Below, piece after piece: positions 43,861 to 53,305 of a stretch of 64,000 bases of DNA (its first letter is position 1; the number at the start of each line of letters is the position of its first letter). The translations under genes and the position numbers were made by a program. This DNA is from Pseudomonadota bacterium (GTDB taxonomy: Bacteria; Pseudomonadota; Gammaproteobacteria; Steroidobacterales; Steroidobacteraceae), in assembly GCA_016703895.1 (NCBI GenBank), contig JADJBE010000002.1, positions 186,001 through 250,000 of the forward strand. The letters run 5' to 3'. Below the pieces are notes generated by a model, which worked only from the letters and a program-made list of their open reading frames with translations, searched no databases and was not told where the DNA came from.

Positions 43861-45117
43861 GTGGTGCGTGACCTTCTGAAACGTCGTCCGGTGGTGGCTT
43901 GGGCTCTCTATGACTGGGCCAACTCCGCGTTTGCGACCACGGTGATGGCGGGGTTCTTCCCAACTTTTTTCAAGCAATTCTGGAGCGTGGGTGCTGATCC
44001 GACCGAGAGTACGGTACGGCTCGGGCTCGCCAACGCCGCCGCCGGGTTCGTCATTGCCGTGCTGGCACCCGTGCTCGGCGCCATTGCCGACCGTGGCGGG
44101 CGACGCAAACAATTTTTATTGGCGTGGACTGCACTGGGTGTACTGGCGACCGCTGGGCTCTATTTTGTCGCGCAGGGCGAGTGGCAGCTTGCGGTCGGGT
44201 TGTTTGTACTCGGCACTATGGGTTTCAACGGCGCAATTGTCTTCTATGATTCCATGCTGCTCGACGTGGCGAGGCCCGCGGAGTTCGATCGCGTGTCGGC
44301 GCTCGGGTTTTCGGCCGGCTATCTCGGCGGGGGCCTGTTGTTCGCGTTCAATGTGTTGATGACATTGAAGCCAGCCTGGTTCGGCTTGTCAGGGCCGGCT
44401 GCTGCCGTGCAGCTGTCTTTCTTGAGCGTTGCGATCTGGTGGTTGCTGTTCACCATCCCGCTTGCGCGACACGTGGAGCCGCAGCAGGTGGTGGCGCCCG
44501 TGCCGATGCTGTTGGCAATACGCGCAGGCATGGCCGAACTGCGCGACACCATTCGGCACCTGTCCCGCTATCGTCCCATCGTCATCTTCCTGCTCGCCTA
44601 CTGGCTCTATATCGACGCCGTCAACACGATCATCAAAATGGCGATCGACTACGGTCTGTCGCTTGGGCTTCCAGCATCTGGATTGTTAGCAGCCTTGTTG
44701 CTGACTCAGTTCGTGGCGTTTCCCGCGGCACTCTTGTTTGGCTATCTGGGGGAGCGGATCGGGGCGCGGCGCGGCATCCTGATTGGCCTGGCCGTGTACA
44801 TCGCGGTGACTATCTACGCGTACTTTCTCGATACCACCGCCGAGTTCTATATCATGGCGGTGGTCGTTGGACTGGTGCAGGGGGGCGTGCAGAGTCTGTC
44901 GCGTTCGTTGTTTGGCCAGATGGTGCCAGCGGGCAAGAACGCCGAGTTCTTCGGCTTTTACAACATGATGGGCAAGTTTGCGACCGTGCTCGGGCCGTTG
45001 CTGGTCGCGCTGGTTGCAGGTGTCACCGGCGACTCACGCGCCTCCATCCTCTCGCTCGTAGTCCTGTTCGTGGCGGGAGCGGCTCTATTGCTGTTTGCGC
45101 CGCGCTCGCGCGACTAA
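43861..45117 (+). CDS. UMF1/Atg22-type major facilitator transporter
   Basis: A 418-residue inner-membrane transporter with ~12 helices, GTG start. WALYDWANSAFATTVMAGFFPTFF is the N-terminal UMF1 signature; LAPVLGAIADRGGRRK is the loop between helices 2 and 3; QGGVQSLSRSLFGQMVPAGKNAEFFGFYN is the C-terminal signature. In yeast Atg22 exports amino acids from the vacuole; bacterial substrates are unknown. Convergent with mtfA with a four-base overlap. Confidence 0.92.
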   Translation: MVRDLLKRRPVVAWALYDWANSAFATTVMAGFFPTFFKQFWSVGADPTESTVRLGLANAAAGFVIAVLAPVLGAIADRGGRRKQFLLAWTALGVLATAGLYFVAQGEWQLAVGLFVLGTMGFNGAIVFYDSMLLDVARPAEFDRVSALGFSAGYLGGGLLFAFNVLMTLKPAWFGLSGPAAAVQLSFLSVAIWWLLFTIPLARHVEPQQVVAPVPMLLAIRAGMAELRDTIRHLSRYRPIVIFLLAYWLYIDAVNTIIKMAIDYGLSLGLPASGLLAALLLTQFVAFPAALLFGYLGERIGARRGILIGLAVYIAVTIYAYFLDTTAEFYIMAVVVGLVQGGVQSLSRSLFGQMVPAGKNAEFFGFYNMMGKFATVLGPLLVALVAGVTGDSRASILSLVVLFVAGAALLLFAPRSRD

Positions 45118-45938
45118 GTTGAGCCCCAGTCGGCCGGGTCAAGACCGTAGAAGTTGCGCAGCAAGGCGTACAGGTCGGCATTTTGCCGTGCCAAATCTGT
45201 TGCTCGCGTGAAGAATGCTTCGGTGGCGACCGCAAAGAACTCACTGGGGTCCTCGCTCCCATACGGATCGATCAGTGATCTTGCGCCCGCGTCGACAGCG
45301 CGGCAGAGGCGGGCGTATTCGGCTTCCAGGACGTCGTGCCAGTCACTGGCGGTGACGCGATGGCTTGGCCGCGATGACAGCGTGCCACCGGCCGCATGGT
45401 CGAGGAAGTGCGCGCATTCGTGCAGCACGAGGTTCTCGCCGTACGCTGCGCCGATGACATCTGGCCACGCGAGCACAATGACGTCGGTATCGATCGCTTG
45501 GCCCGACAACAGGTCTTCCCCCTGTGTGACGACCCCGGCATCGTCTTGTACTTCGATCGGCACGACAAACGCATCGGGGTAAATCAGCACCGATCGTAGC
45601 GGGCGGTACAAGTCAATGCTGCGATTGATCACCAGCAGGGCCGCTTGGATCGAGACCGCAGCACGCATCGCATCCGAAATGGCCAGGCCGTTGCAGCCGA
45701 CGAAATCGACGCGGGAGATGAATACCAGCGCAGCGCGTTCCACCCGCGCGCGCAGTTCGGTTGGCAGCAGGCGATAGAGTGGTAGCGATTGCAGCAGTGT
45801 GTTGCGCCATGCCGGGGGGAATGGCTGCTGTTGGAATGCCAGTCTGGTTCGATGCTGGCGCCAACTGTGTATGCTCGACGCGACAACGGCCAGTGCCGCC
45901 AATCCCGCTAACAGCAGGCCTAGCTGATACGCCGTCAT
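45114..45938 (-). CDS. mtfA: MtfA-family zinc peptidase
   Basis: A 274-residue protein of the M90 family; MtfA binds the Mlc repressor in E. coli and has peptidase activity. An N-terminal hydrophobic helix (LGLLLAGLAALAVVASSI) may anchor it, unlike cytosolic E. coli MtfA. The zinc site HECAH lies in NLVLHECAHFLDHAAGG near residue 175, with the downstream acidic ligand in SEFFAVATEAFF. FVVPIEVQDDAGVVTQGEDL is conserved. Its ATG overlaps the tgpA stop by four bases, tying it to the TgpA operon. Confidence 0.88.
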   Translation of the reverse strand: MTAYQLGLLLAGLAALAVVASSIHSWRQHRTRLAFQQQPFPPAWRNTLLQSLPLYRLLPTELRARVERAALVFISRVDFVGCNGLAISDAMRAAVSIQAALLVINRSIDLYRPLRSVLIYPDAFVVPIEVQDDAGVVTQGEDLLSGQAIDTDVIVLAWPDVIGAAYGENLVLHECAHFLDHAAGGTLSSRPSHRVTASDWHDVLEAEYARLCRAVDAGARSLIDPYGSEDPSEFFAVATEAFFTRATDLARQNADLYALLRNFYGLDPADWGST

Positions 45939-47974
45939 GCCGGTTGGCGGGTCAGCTCAACGGCGAACTCACGCACTGCGCGGTCGAGTTCCTGTAGTGC
46001 TCGTTGGGAGGTCGTGGGTTCGATGGCTGACTGGCCATAGCGCAGGCGGCTGTAATGCTGCGCGATGTCGAGCGCACTGTTTGCCAGGTCCGGCCGCGCA
46101 CTGCGGACCCGGGCTGCAAACGCCAACGCCGTCTCGTGTGCGAGCCGTGGCCCTGCGAGCGGCGCGGCATGTGCGCAAAACGACTGCCAAATCTGCGCCA
46201 ATCGATCAGGTCGGCTACGAATCATCAGATGGCGGAGCGAATAGGCGATCCATAGCAGCCAGATGATGAACCCCGCTGCTAACAACATGGCCAGCCCGCG
46301 CCAGCCAGTGGCGCCCAGTCCCATTTTCTGCAACAGGGTCAGTTGTTGCCGGAAGTCGAACTCGACCATGCTCTCGCGCCACCAGTGATTGACGTTGTCC
46401 CAGCTCATCAGCATGCGAGCTAGCCACGGCGAGCGATGCAAGAATCTGGTCTGCGCCGACAGGGCATTGGGCAGCAAATCGATCAAGCCGCGATTGAGGC
46501 GCTCAGGTTCGACGACGCCGGTGGGGTCGACGCGCGTCCAACCAGCGCCGTCGAGCCAGACCTCGGTCCATGCATGGGCGTCGGACTGACGCACGATGAG
46601 ATAACTACCGATCGGGTTCCATTCGCCGCCAAGATAGCCAGTGACCACTCGCGCCGGTACACCACCGGCGCGCATGACGGTTGCGAACGCGGAGGCGAAA
46701 TGTCCGCAGAAGCCGAGTTTGGAGTCGAACAGGAAGTCATCGACCGAGTCCGCGCTGGTGCGCGGAGGTTCGAGCGAGTACTGGAACCCTTGCGTCCGGA
46801 AGTACTCGAGCATTGCGCTAACGAAGGCGCGCTCATCGGTAACCGTGGCCCGCAGCTCCGCGGCGAATCTGCGGCTGCGCGGATTGCGACTGCCGGGCAG
46901 GGCGGTCAGCAAACGCCGGCCAAGTGTCGACAGCGGCTCCGTAGCCCGTGTCTGCAGATGTGACTCGACGGTGTAGCTGACGGTCTCGTCGACTGGTTCC
47001 AGGGATACCAGTTGATGGTCGCCGGTCAGAAACACGTCCTGGCGTGGCGTGGCGGCTACGGTATCGAGCGCGAACCACCACTGTCGGTGGTGGGGTTCGA
47101 GCGTGATGCGCTGCCGGACAGGCGTGCCGAGGCGCTCGATCGGCGCGTCACGATACTGCGCAAAACGACTGCGACGCCAGGTGTAGCCATCGAAACTGGT
47201 TAGTACCGGGCCGCGCCAGTAGCGCGCCGCAGGGGGTGGCACGGCCGACTCGAAGCGGACGCGGAACGCCGGTTCATAGTGCTCGATGAGTCGATCGATA
47301 CTGCCGGGGGTCATCTCGTCGCTGAGCCCGGTGGTGGCGGTGCCGCCGGTTGGCAGCGCCCAGAACTGACCGGCGACCCGCGGGAAAAACAAGAAAAAGA
47401 CGATCGCAACCGGGACGGCCGCCAGCAGGGCGCGCCCTGCAAGACGTAGCGCGACTCGCGGTGTCACAGAACTTGAGCGTTGGGCAATCAACGCCAACGC
47501 GGCGCAACTGACCCAGGCATGCAGCAGGTAGAAGGGTGTGCGGGTCAGCGACTGATCAGCCAGGCAGGCTGCTAACAGCAGGAACAGGGCAACCCCGACG
47601 ACGACTCGCTCGTCGCGTGGCGTGCGGGTTTCCAGCAGTTTGAGCGCACCCATCATGCTGAGTAGCGCGGTCCCTGCGGCGAGACCGTTCAGCGTGCGAA
47701 AGCTGGCAAGTACCGCCAGCAATGCCAGGGTCGTTGCGAACAAGAAGGCAACGCGGATGGTGCGGCTGGTGCCTGGCAATGGCACCACGTTGAGCACAGC
47801 AAGAAATCGCCACACCGCGCAACCCAGCACGGCAACCAGTGTCCAGACCGGCAAACTCGTTGCGTGTAGCGCGACTCCTAGCAGCAGGACCGCGATGGCA
47901 GCCGTCGCCGCAATTTGCTCCGCGCCCAGTGTTCGCGACCAGCGCGAAGGCATGCGCAACCATGGCTGCGTCAT
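45935..47974 (-). CDS. tgpA: TgpA-type membrane transglutaminase-like protein (DUF3488)
   Basis: A 679-residue inner-membrane protein from ATG 47974. N-terminal DUF3488 has about six hydrophobic helices (residues ~18–210), followed by a periplasmic transglutaminase core. The Cys–His–Asp triad is seen in LGFCGHFASAFATVMRAGG, DAHAWTEVWLDGAGW and VDPTGVV. One more membrane helix near residue 565 precedes a cytoplasmic DUF4129-like tail. TgpA is essential in Pseudomonas aeruginosa. Overlaps DUF58 and mtfA by four bases each; no frame break. Confidence 0.92.
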   Translation of the reverse strand: MTQPWLRMPSRWSRTLGAEQIAATAAIAVLLLGVALHATSLPVWTLVAVLGCAVWRFLAVLNVVPLPGTSRTIRVAFLFATTLALLAVLASFRTLNGLAAGTALLSMMGALKLLETRTPRDERVVVGVALFLLLAACLADQSLTRTPFYLLHAWVSCAALALIAQRSSSVTPRVALRLAGRALLAAVPVAIVFFLFFPRVAGQFWALPTGGTATTGLSDEMTPGSIDRLIEHYEPAFRVRFESAVPPPAARYWRGPVLTSFDGYTWRRSRFAQYRDAPIERLGTPVRQRITLEPHHRQWWFALDTVAATPRQDVFLTGDHQLVSLEPVDETVSYTVESHLQTRATEPLSTLGRRLLTALPGSRNPRSRRFAAELRATVTDERAFVSAMLEYFRTQGFQYSLEPPRTSADSVDDFLFDSKLGFCGHFASAFATVMRAGGVPARVVTGYLGGEWNPIGSYLIVRQSDAHAWTEVWLDGAGWTRVDPTGVVEPERLNRGLIDLLPNALSAQTRFLHRSPWLARMLMSWDNVNHWWRESMVEFDFRQQLTLLQKMGLGATGWRGLAMLLAAGFIIWLLWIAYSLRHLMIRSRPDRLAQIWQSFCAHAAPLAGPRLAHETALAFAARVRSARPDLANSALDIAQHYSRLRYGQSAIEPTTSQRALQELDRAVREFAVELTRQPA

Positions 47975-48960
47975 GCCGGACTCTCGTCGAGGCCAACGAC
48001 CGCGAGGGCGGCGAGGCAGCGGTCGCGATGCGGCAGCCCGTCGGCCGTATCGATTAGACTGTGCGGCAACTGCAGACCATAGCGCTCGCCGCGACCATGG
48101 GCGGCTACCACCCATGCGGCCAGCTGCTCGAGTCGCGACTCGAGCGGTAGACCCGCTAGGCTATCGAACGAGAACTGACGGTACTCACCACGTGGCGATT
48201 CGTACTCCTTGACGAGCAGCTGACCGGTGCGGGCATAAGCGCGCCAGGCGATCTGGCGCGGCGAGTCACCGTCACGGAAGCCGCGCAAATGACTCCACTG
48301 ATCGTCACCCGGCCGCTGGGCTACGTGCTGCTGATGGCCGCCGTGCGAGGCCTCGGGCGGCGTCCGCGTGCCGCGGGCGACCGGGTAGGCGAGCAGCACG
48401 ATCGGCAAGTGTAACCAGGTCCACGCCTCGAATAGCCCGAAAGGATGAAAGGTCGCTATCCGGACACGCTCGATTACGAGCCGGCCCCGCTGCTCGAGTG
48501 GTGCCGCAATTTCAAGCACGCGGTGAGCGCGCGCCGGCAACTCCACGAGCGGGGAGGCCACGGTGACCTCGCCAAGCCGGAAACTCGCGCGCAACGCCAG
48601 CCGCGGCACGTCGGCATCGTTGGCGAGGGTGACCCGCACGAGACCAGTCTCGCCAGCAAAGCCGTTGATGCTGCTGGTCATCGTGATCCGCAGACCTAAC
48701 AAGTTACGGTGGGTGAGGTGCATCCCAACGATGGCGAAACCAGCGAGCAGGAAGGTCAGAAAGAGCGCCACACTGTTGGCATAGTTGAGGCCGGCGACCA
48801 GCATCACGAGCAGCAGTGCAGCGAAGCCGGCGCCGGCCCGCGTAGGCAGTATGTAGAGTCGACGCGCATGGACACTCGCGGGCAGGCGATCCTCGCCCTG
48901 CCGTTTGCGCACCCAGGCCGCACCGCGGCGAGCGAACCAGCCACGCAGCCGCGCTAGCAT
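47971..48960 (-). CDS. DUF58 (vWA-like) protein
   Basis: A 329-residue protein with two hydrophobic helices at residues ~38–80 (YILPTRAGAGFAALLLVMLV and LNYANSVALFLTFLLAGFAI), a beta domain, and the DUF58 core WSHLRGFRDGDSPRQIAWRA, YARTGQLLVKEYESP. DUF58 proteins accompany MoxR ATPases and may act in maturation of a partner protein. The 26-base gap to moxR and four-base overlap with tgpA make one operon. Confidence 0.92.
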   Translation of the reverse strand: MLARLRGWFARRGAAWVRKRQGEDRLPASVHARRLYILPTRAGAGFAALLLVMLVAGLNYANSVALFLTFLLAGFAIVGMHLTHRNLLGLRITMTSSINGFAGETGLVRVTLANDADVPRLALRASFRLGEVTVASPLVELPARAHRVLEIAAPLEQRGRLVIERVRIATFHPFGLFEAWTWLHLPIVLLAYPVARGTRTPPEASHGGHQQHVAQRPGDDQWSHLRGFRDGDSPRQIAWRAYARTGQLLVKEYESPRGEYRQFSFDSLAGLPLESRLEQLAAWVVAAHGRGERYGLQLPHSLIDTADGLPHRDRCLAALAVVGLDESPA

Positions 48961-48986
48961 GGGTCAACGACCTCGAGACCCGCCCG

Positions 48987-49904
48987 TCAGACCGGCACTG
49001 GCACAGCTTGCACGATATCGTCGGCGAGCGACGATCCGGCAGCCAGGCTCATGCCGTCGCGGCGTTCGAGACGATGGCCGGCAACGGCGGCGAATACTGC
49101 TTGCACATCATCGGGTAGCACGGCGTCGCGTCCGGACAGCAAAGCCCACGCCTGCGCGGCGCGAATCAACCCCTGGCCCGCGCGCGGCGACAGCCCCAGC
49201 CGCAGATCAGCCCGCTCGCGCGTCTCGCGCAGCATTGCCTGTACATAGTCAAGCAGCGCCGCTGACAGATGGATGTTTCTCACGCTGGCCTGCTGCGCGA
49301 TGATTGCGGTCGGTGTGAGCGAAGCGGCAAGTCCGGGTAGTAAGTCGCGCCGATCGCCCTGCGCCAATAACTCCCGTTCGTGTGCGTGATCCGGGTAGCC
49401 GAGCGAGATCCGCATCAAGAAACGGTCGAGCTGTGATTCCGGCAGACGAAAGGTACCAATCTGCTCGTCTGGATTCTGCGTGGCGACGACAAAGAACGGT
49501 GCTGGCAAATGATGCGTTGTGCCATCAGCGCTGACCTGACGTTCCTCCATGGCCTCTAGCAGCGCGCTCTGCGTCTTGGGGCTCGCTCGATTCACCTCGT
49601 CCGCGAGTAGTAGCTGCGTGAAGATCGGACCTTTGCGAAAGTTGAATTCCTGTGAAGCGCGGTCAAATACCGAGACGCCGAGAATATCAGCGGGTAACAA
49701 GTCGCTGGTGAACTGCACGCGCCGCCAGTCGAGGCCCAGCACCTGCGCAAGCGCATGGGCTAGCGTGGTCTTGCCGACGCCGGGTACGTCCTCGATCAAC
49801 AAGTGACCGCGGGCCAGCAGACACGCCAGTGCCAGGCGCACCGGGTGGGACTTGCCGAGAATGATCTGGTCGAGCGACGCGAGTGCCGCGTTTAGAGCTG
49901 TCAT
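48987..49904 (-). CDS. MoxR-family AAA+ ATPase
   Basis: A 305-residue chaperone-like AAA+ protein. Walker A VPGVGKTTLAHALAQVL near residue 40, Walker B LLADEVNRASPKTQSALLEAMEE near residue 105, sensor 1 FFVVATQNPDEQIGTF, then the helical lid with LSPRAGQGLIRAAQAWALL and DAVLPDDVQAVF. First gene of the moxR–DUF58–tgpA–mtfA operon. 95 bases separate it from valS. Confidence 0.94.
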   Translation of the reverse strand: MTALNAALASLDQIILGKSHPVRLALACLLARGHLLIEDVPGVGKTTLAHALAQVLGLDWRRVQFTSDLLPADILGVSVFDRASQEFNFRKGPIFTQLLLADEVNRASPKTQSALLEAMEERQVSADGTTHHLPAPFFVVATQNPDEQIGTFRLPESQLDRFLMRISLGYPDHAHERELLAQGDRRDLLPGLAASLTPTAIIAQQASVRNIHLSAALLDYVQAMLRETRERADLRLGLSPRAGQGLIRAAQAWALLSGRDAVLPDDVQAVFAAVAGHRLERRDGMSLAAGSSLADDIVQAVPVPV

Positions 49905-49999
49905 CAGTGCCTGCCTGCAAGTGGAATTCGCTTGAGCTTAACCTCTCGCAGCAAGTGCCGAGTGTGACAGTGCTCTCATGGGAGTCCCTAACTCGCCGA

Positions 50000-52801
50000 C
50001 TATGGCGCCAAACGGCGTACCCGTTCGAGCTGTTCCTGCAAGCGTGTCTGTTGGGATTCGAGCTCCGCCACGCGGGCGCGGTCGCCAGCCACGACTTCCG
50101 GCGGCGCATTGGCCACGAAATTCGCGTTGCCGAGTTTACCGTTGAGCTTGGCGAGGTCCGCCGCGTGTTTGGCGATCTTCTTGCTAAGTCGGTCCGCCTC
50201 CGCCGCGGCATCGATCAGGCCCGCCATCGGCACCAGCAAGACGAGTTCGCCCACCATTGCCGTCGCCGCCTCAGGAGGTGGCGCGTTGTCGGTAAGAAAG
50301 TCAATTTTCTCGAGGCCGCCGAGCCGCTCGAGATAGACTCGATGCGATGCTGCGAAGTCGCGGTCGCGTGTCGCTGCATTCTGCAACAGCAATGGAATGC
50401 GCTTCGACGGTGCGATGTCCATCTCGCCGCGTATTTGCCGCACCGCCAGCACGACCGCTTGTATCCACTGGGTCGCAGACTCCGCCGCTGGATCAGCAGG
50501 GTAGTCAGCCGCCAATGGCAGGCGAGTCCGCATGATCGTGGCTTCGGTGGTAGTGGTCAGACCGGCACCGGTTGCCAGCGGTGCGACGCGCTGCCAGATC
50601 TCCTCCGTGATAAATGGCATGACGGGGTGCAAGGCGCGCAACAATGCCTCGAGAATTTCGACCAGCGTGCGCCGCGCACCGCGCTTGAGTGCATCTGGTG
50701 CCGTGTCTGATTGCAACACGGGTTTAGTGAGTTCGAGGTACCAGTCGCAGAACTCGTACCAGGTAAACTCGTACAGCGCCGTCGCCGCAAAGTCGAACCG
50801 ATACTCGTCCAGTGCCGACTCGAGTGAACTCAACATGCGCCCGAAACGCGAGCGAATCCAGCGATCAGCGACTGACAGCTCGTGTGGGCCTGTTAGGTCG
50901 TCCGCGGGGATCGCGCCGTCCTGGCCTTCGAGTGTCAGCAGCACGAAACGCGAGGCGTTCCACAGCTTGTTGCAGAAATTGCGGTAGCCGCCGACGCGGC
51001 CCAGATCGAAACGAATGTCACGCGAGGGACCGGCAAGCGAGGCGAACGTGAAGCGCAGCGCGTCGGTGCCATAGGGCTCGATGCCGGCGGGAAACTGCTT
51101 GCGCGTCGCCTTGTCGATGCCGGCGGCAAGATGCGGCTGCATCAGGCCGCTGGTGCGCTTGGCGACCAGCGCATCGAGTTCGATGCCATCGATGATGTCG
51201 AGTGGATCGATGACGTTGCCTTTGGACTTCGACATCTTGTCGCCGCGCTCATCGCGGATCAGGCCGGTGATGTAGATATCCTTGAACGGGACGTCGCCCG
51301 CGAATTTGAGTCCCATCATCACCATGCGGGCGACCCAGAAGAAGATGATGTCGAACCCTGTCACCAACACATTGGTGGGATAAAAGCGCGCGAGTTCCGG
51401 CGTTTGCGACGGCCAGCCTAAGGTCGAGAACGGCCAGAGCGCCGATGAGAACCAGGTGTCGAGCACATCGTCGTCCTGGCGCAACGCGAACTCGGCGGGC
51501 AAGCTGTGCTTGCGGCGCACTTCCGCCTCGTCACGGCCCACGTAGATGGTGCCATCGGTACCGTACCAGGCTGGAATGCGATGCCCCCACCAGAGCTGCC
51601 GGCTGATGCACCAGTCCTTGATGTTGCGCATCCATTCGAAATACGTTTTGTCCCAGTTGGCCGGCACAAACCGGATGCGACCATCGGTGACAGCACGGAT
51701 CGCAGGTTCCGCCAACGGCTCGATTTTGACGTACCACTGATCAGTCAAATAGGGCTCGATGATTGCGCCGCTACGATCGCCGCGTGGCACCACCAGCTTG
51801 TGCGCATCCACATGGTCCAGTAGCCCGGCTTTTTCAAGGTCGGCAATAATCTGTTTGCGCGCCGCCGCTCGCTCGAGGCCGCGATACGGCGCCGGCACGT
51901 TGTCGTTCATATGGGCGTCAGGCGTGAACACGTTGATCTGCGGTAGTTCGTGCCGCAGGCCAATATCGTAGTCATTGAAGTCATGCGCCGGCGTAATCTT
52001 CACACAGCCGGAGCCGAACGCCGGATCGACGTACTCGTCCGCGATGATTGGAATGTCGCGGCCTGCGAGCGGCAGCGCAATGCGCTTTCCGATCAAGTGC
52101 TGATAGCGCTCATCGTTCGGGTGCACCGCGACCGCCGTGTCTCCCAGCATCGTCTCGGGGCGTGTGGTCGCAACGATCACAAATCCCGAACCATCTGTCA
52201 GTGGGTAGCGTAGATGCCACAGGCTGCCTTGTTCCTCCTCCGCCAGCACTTCCAGATCGGACACGGCAGTGAGCAGCGCTGGATCCCAGTTGACGAGGCG
52301 CTTGCCGCGATAGATGAGCCCCTGCTCGTGCAGGCGAACGAAGACTTCAGTGACCGCTCGCGACAGATCCGCATCCATCGTGAATTTGTCGCGCGACCAG
52401 TCGACCGAATTGCCGAGTCGGCGCATCTGGCGGGTGATCGTATCGCCGGACTGCACTTTCCATTCCCAGACGCGCTCGATAAATGCATCACGGCCAAGAT
52501 CACGACGGTGTTGTCCCGCTGCGTTGAGCTGCCGTTCCACCACCATCTGCGTGGCAATGCCGGCATGGTCGGTGCCTGACTGCCATAACGTACAGTCACC
52601 GCGCATGCGGTGCCAACGGGTGAGGATATCCATCAGCGTGTGCTGAAAGGCATGTCCCATATGCAATGTGCCGGTCACGTTCGGCGGCGGCAGCATGATG
52701 CAATACGACGGCCCGTCACCTTGCGGCGCGAACCAGCCAGCGGCCTCCCACTGTTGGTAGATGCGCTGCTCGATTGATTGCGGCGAGTAGGCTTTGTCCA
52801 T
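50000..52801 (-). CDS. valS: valyl-tRNA synthetase
   Basis: Charges tRNA-Val and edits Thr. 933 residues. The class I HMGH (GTLHMGHAFQHTLMD) lies near residue 45. The editing domain follows (TRPETMLGDTAVAVHPNDERY), then DVLDTWFSSALWPFSTLGWP. KMSKSKGNVID lies near residue 545. The anticodon domain follows, with a C-terminal coiled coil (EADRLSKKIAKHAADLAKLN). Complete and uninterrupted. It is 12 bases after holC; pepA–holC–valS is classic gammaproteobacterial order. Confidence 0.97.
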   Translation of the reverse strand: MDKAYSPQSIEQRIYQQWEAAGWFAPQGDGPSYCIMLPPPNVTGTLHMGHAFQHTLMDILTRWHRMRGDCTLWQSGTDHAGIATQMVVERQLNAAGQHRRDLGRDAFIERVWEWKVQSGDTITRQMRRLGNSVDWSRDKFTMDADLSRAVTEVFVRLHEQGLIYRGKRLVNWDPALLTAVSDLEVLAEEEQGSLWHLRYPLTDGSGFVIVATTRPETMLGDTAVAVHPNDERYQHLIGKRIALPLAGRDIPIIADEYVDPAFGSGCVKITPAHDFNDYDIGLRHELPQINVFTPDAHMNDNVPAPYRGLERAAARKQIIADLEKAGLLDHVDAHKLVVPRGDRSGAIIEPYLTDQWYVKIEPLAEPAIRAVTDGRIRFVPANWDKTYFEWMRNIKDWCISRQLWWGHRIPAWYGTDGTIYVGRDEAEVRRKHSLPAEFALRQDDDVLDTWFSSALWPFSTLGWPSQTPELARFYPTNVLVTGFDIIFFWVARMVMMGLKFAGDVPFKDIYITGLIRDERGDKMSKSKGNVIDPLDIIDGIELDALVAKRTSGLMQPHLAAGIDKATRKQFPAGIEPYGTDALRFTFASLAGPSRDIRFDLGRVGGYRNFCNKLWNASRFVLLTLEGQDGAIPADDLTGPHELSVADRWIRSRFGRMLSSLESALDEYRFDFAATALYEFTWYEFCDWYLELTKPVLQSDTAPDALKRGARRTLVEILEALLRALHPVMPFITEEIWQRVAPLATGAGLTTTTEATIMRTRLPLAADYPADPAAESATQWIQAVVLAVRQIRGEMDIAPSKRIPLLLQNAATRDRDFAASHRVYLERLGGLEKIDFLTDNAPPPEAATAMVGELVLLVPMAGLIDAAAEADRLSKKIAKHAADLAKLNGKLGNANFVANAPPEVVAGDRARVAELESQQTRLQEQLERVRRLAP

Positions 52802-52813
52802 AAATATAAGTAG

Positions 52814-53305
52814 TTAGTTAGAATGGTTGGCGCGGGTTGCTCGACCGCCAGTCGGTCGTCGTCCGTCCGTTGCGATCGCGTGCGTCTCGGGCTCGATGCC
52901 CCGTTCTCGATAGAGCCGGAATCGCTCGCGTGCCGCCTGGCGCACGGCGTTGTTGCCATCGAGTATCTCGACGACGCGCTCAAAGGCCGTCCAACAGGCG
53001 GGGGCTGTGTCAGTAATGTTCACTAACAGGTCATAGTGCGAGCTGACCGCCTGGTCCGTCGTCAGGCTGACCGGTGCCCGTGCCGTTTCGACGGGCACGG
53101 TAGTGTCGAGTACGTCATGTGGCACAAAGCTGCCGTCACTGAAGGTCCACAACAGTTCGTCGAGCCGGGTCAGTGTTGGCGAGTCACCGCACCACACGAG
53201 CACCTGCTGCTTCGCCAGGTAGGCTTTTTCCACCACTCGGCATGCCAGCGCCAGACGTGCGTCGGCTTGTGCGTCCTCGGTGACGTAAAAATCAACGCGC
53301 GGCAC
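52814..53305 (-). CDS. holC: DNA polymerase III chi subunit
   Basis: Clamp-loader accessory subunit that contacts SSB. 163 residues starting MPRVDFYVTEDAQADARLALACRV; the region LVWCGDSPTLTRLDELLWTFSDGSFVPH matches the chi family, as does ERVVEILDGNNAVRQAARERFRLYRERG. The last ~20 residues are a basic low-complexity tail (RRPTGGRATRANHSN). It overlaps the pepA 3' end by 14 bases. Confidence 0.93.
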   Translation of the reverse strand: MPRVDFYVTEDAQADARLALACRVVEKAYLAKQQVLVWCGDSPTLTRLDELLWTFSDGSFVPHDVLDTTVPVETARAPVSLTTDQAVSSHYDLLVNITDTAPACWTAFERVVEILDGNNAVRQAARERFRLYRERGIEPETHAIATDGRRPTGGRATRANHSN

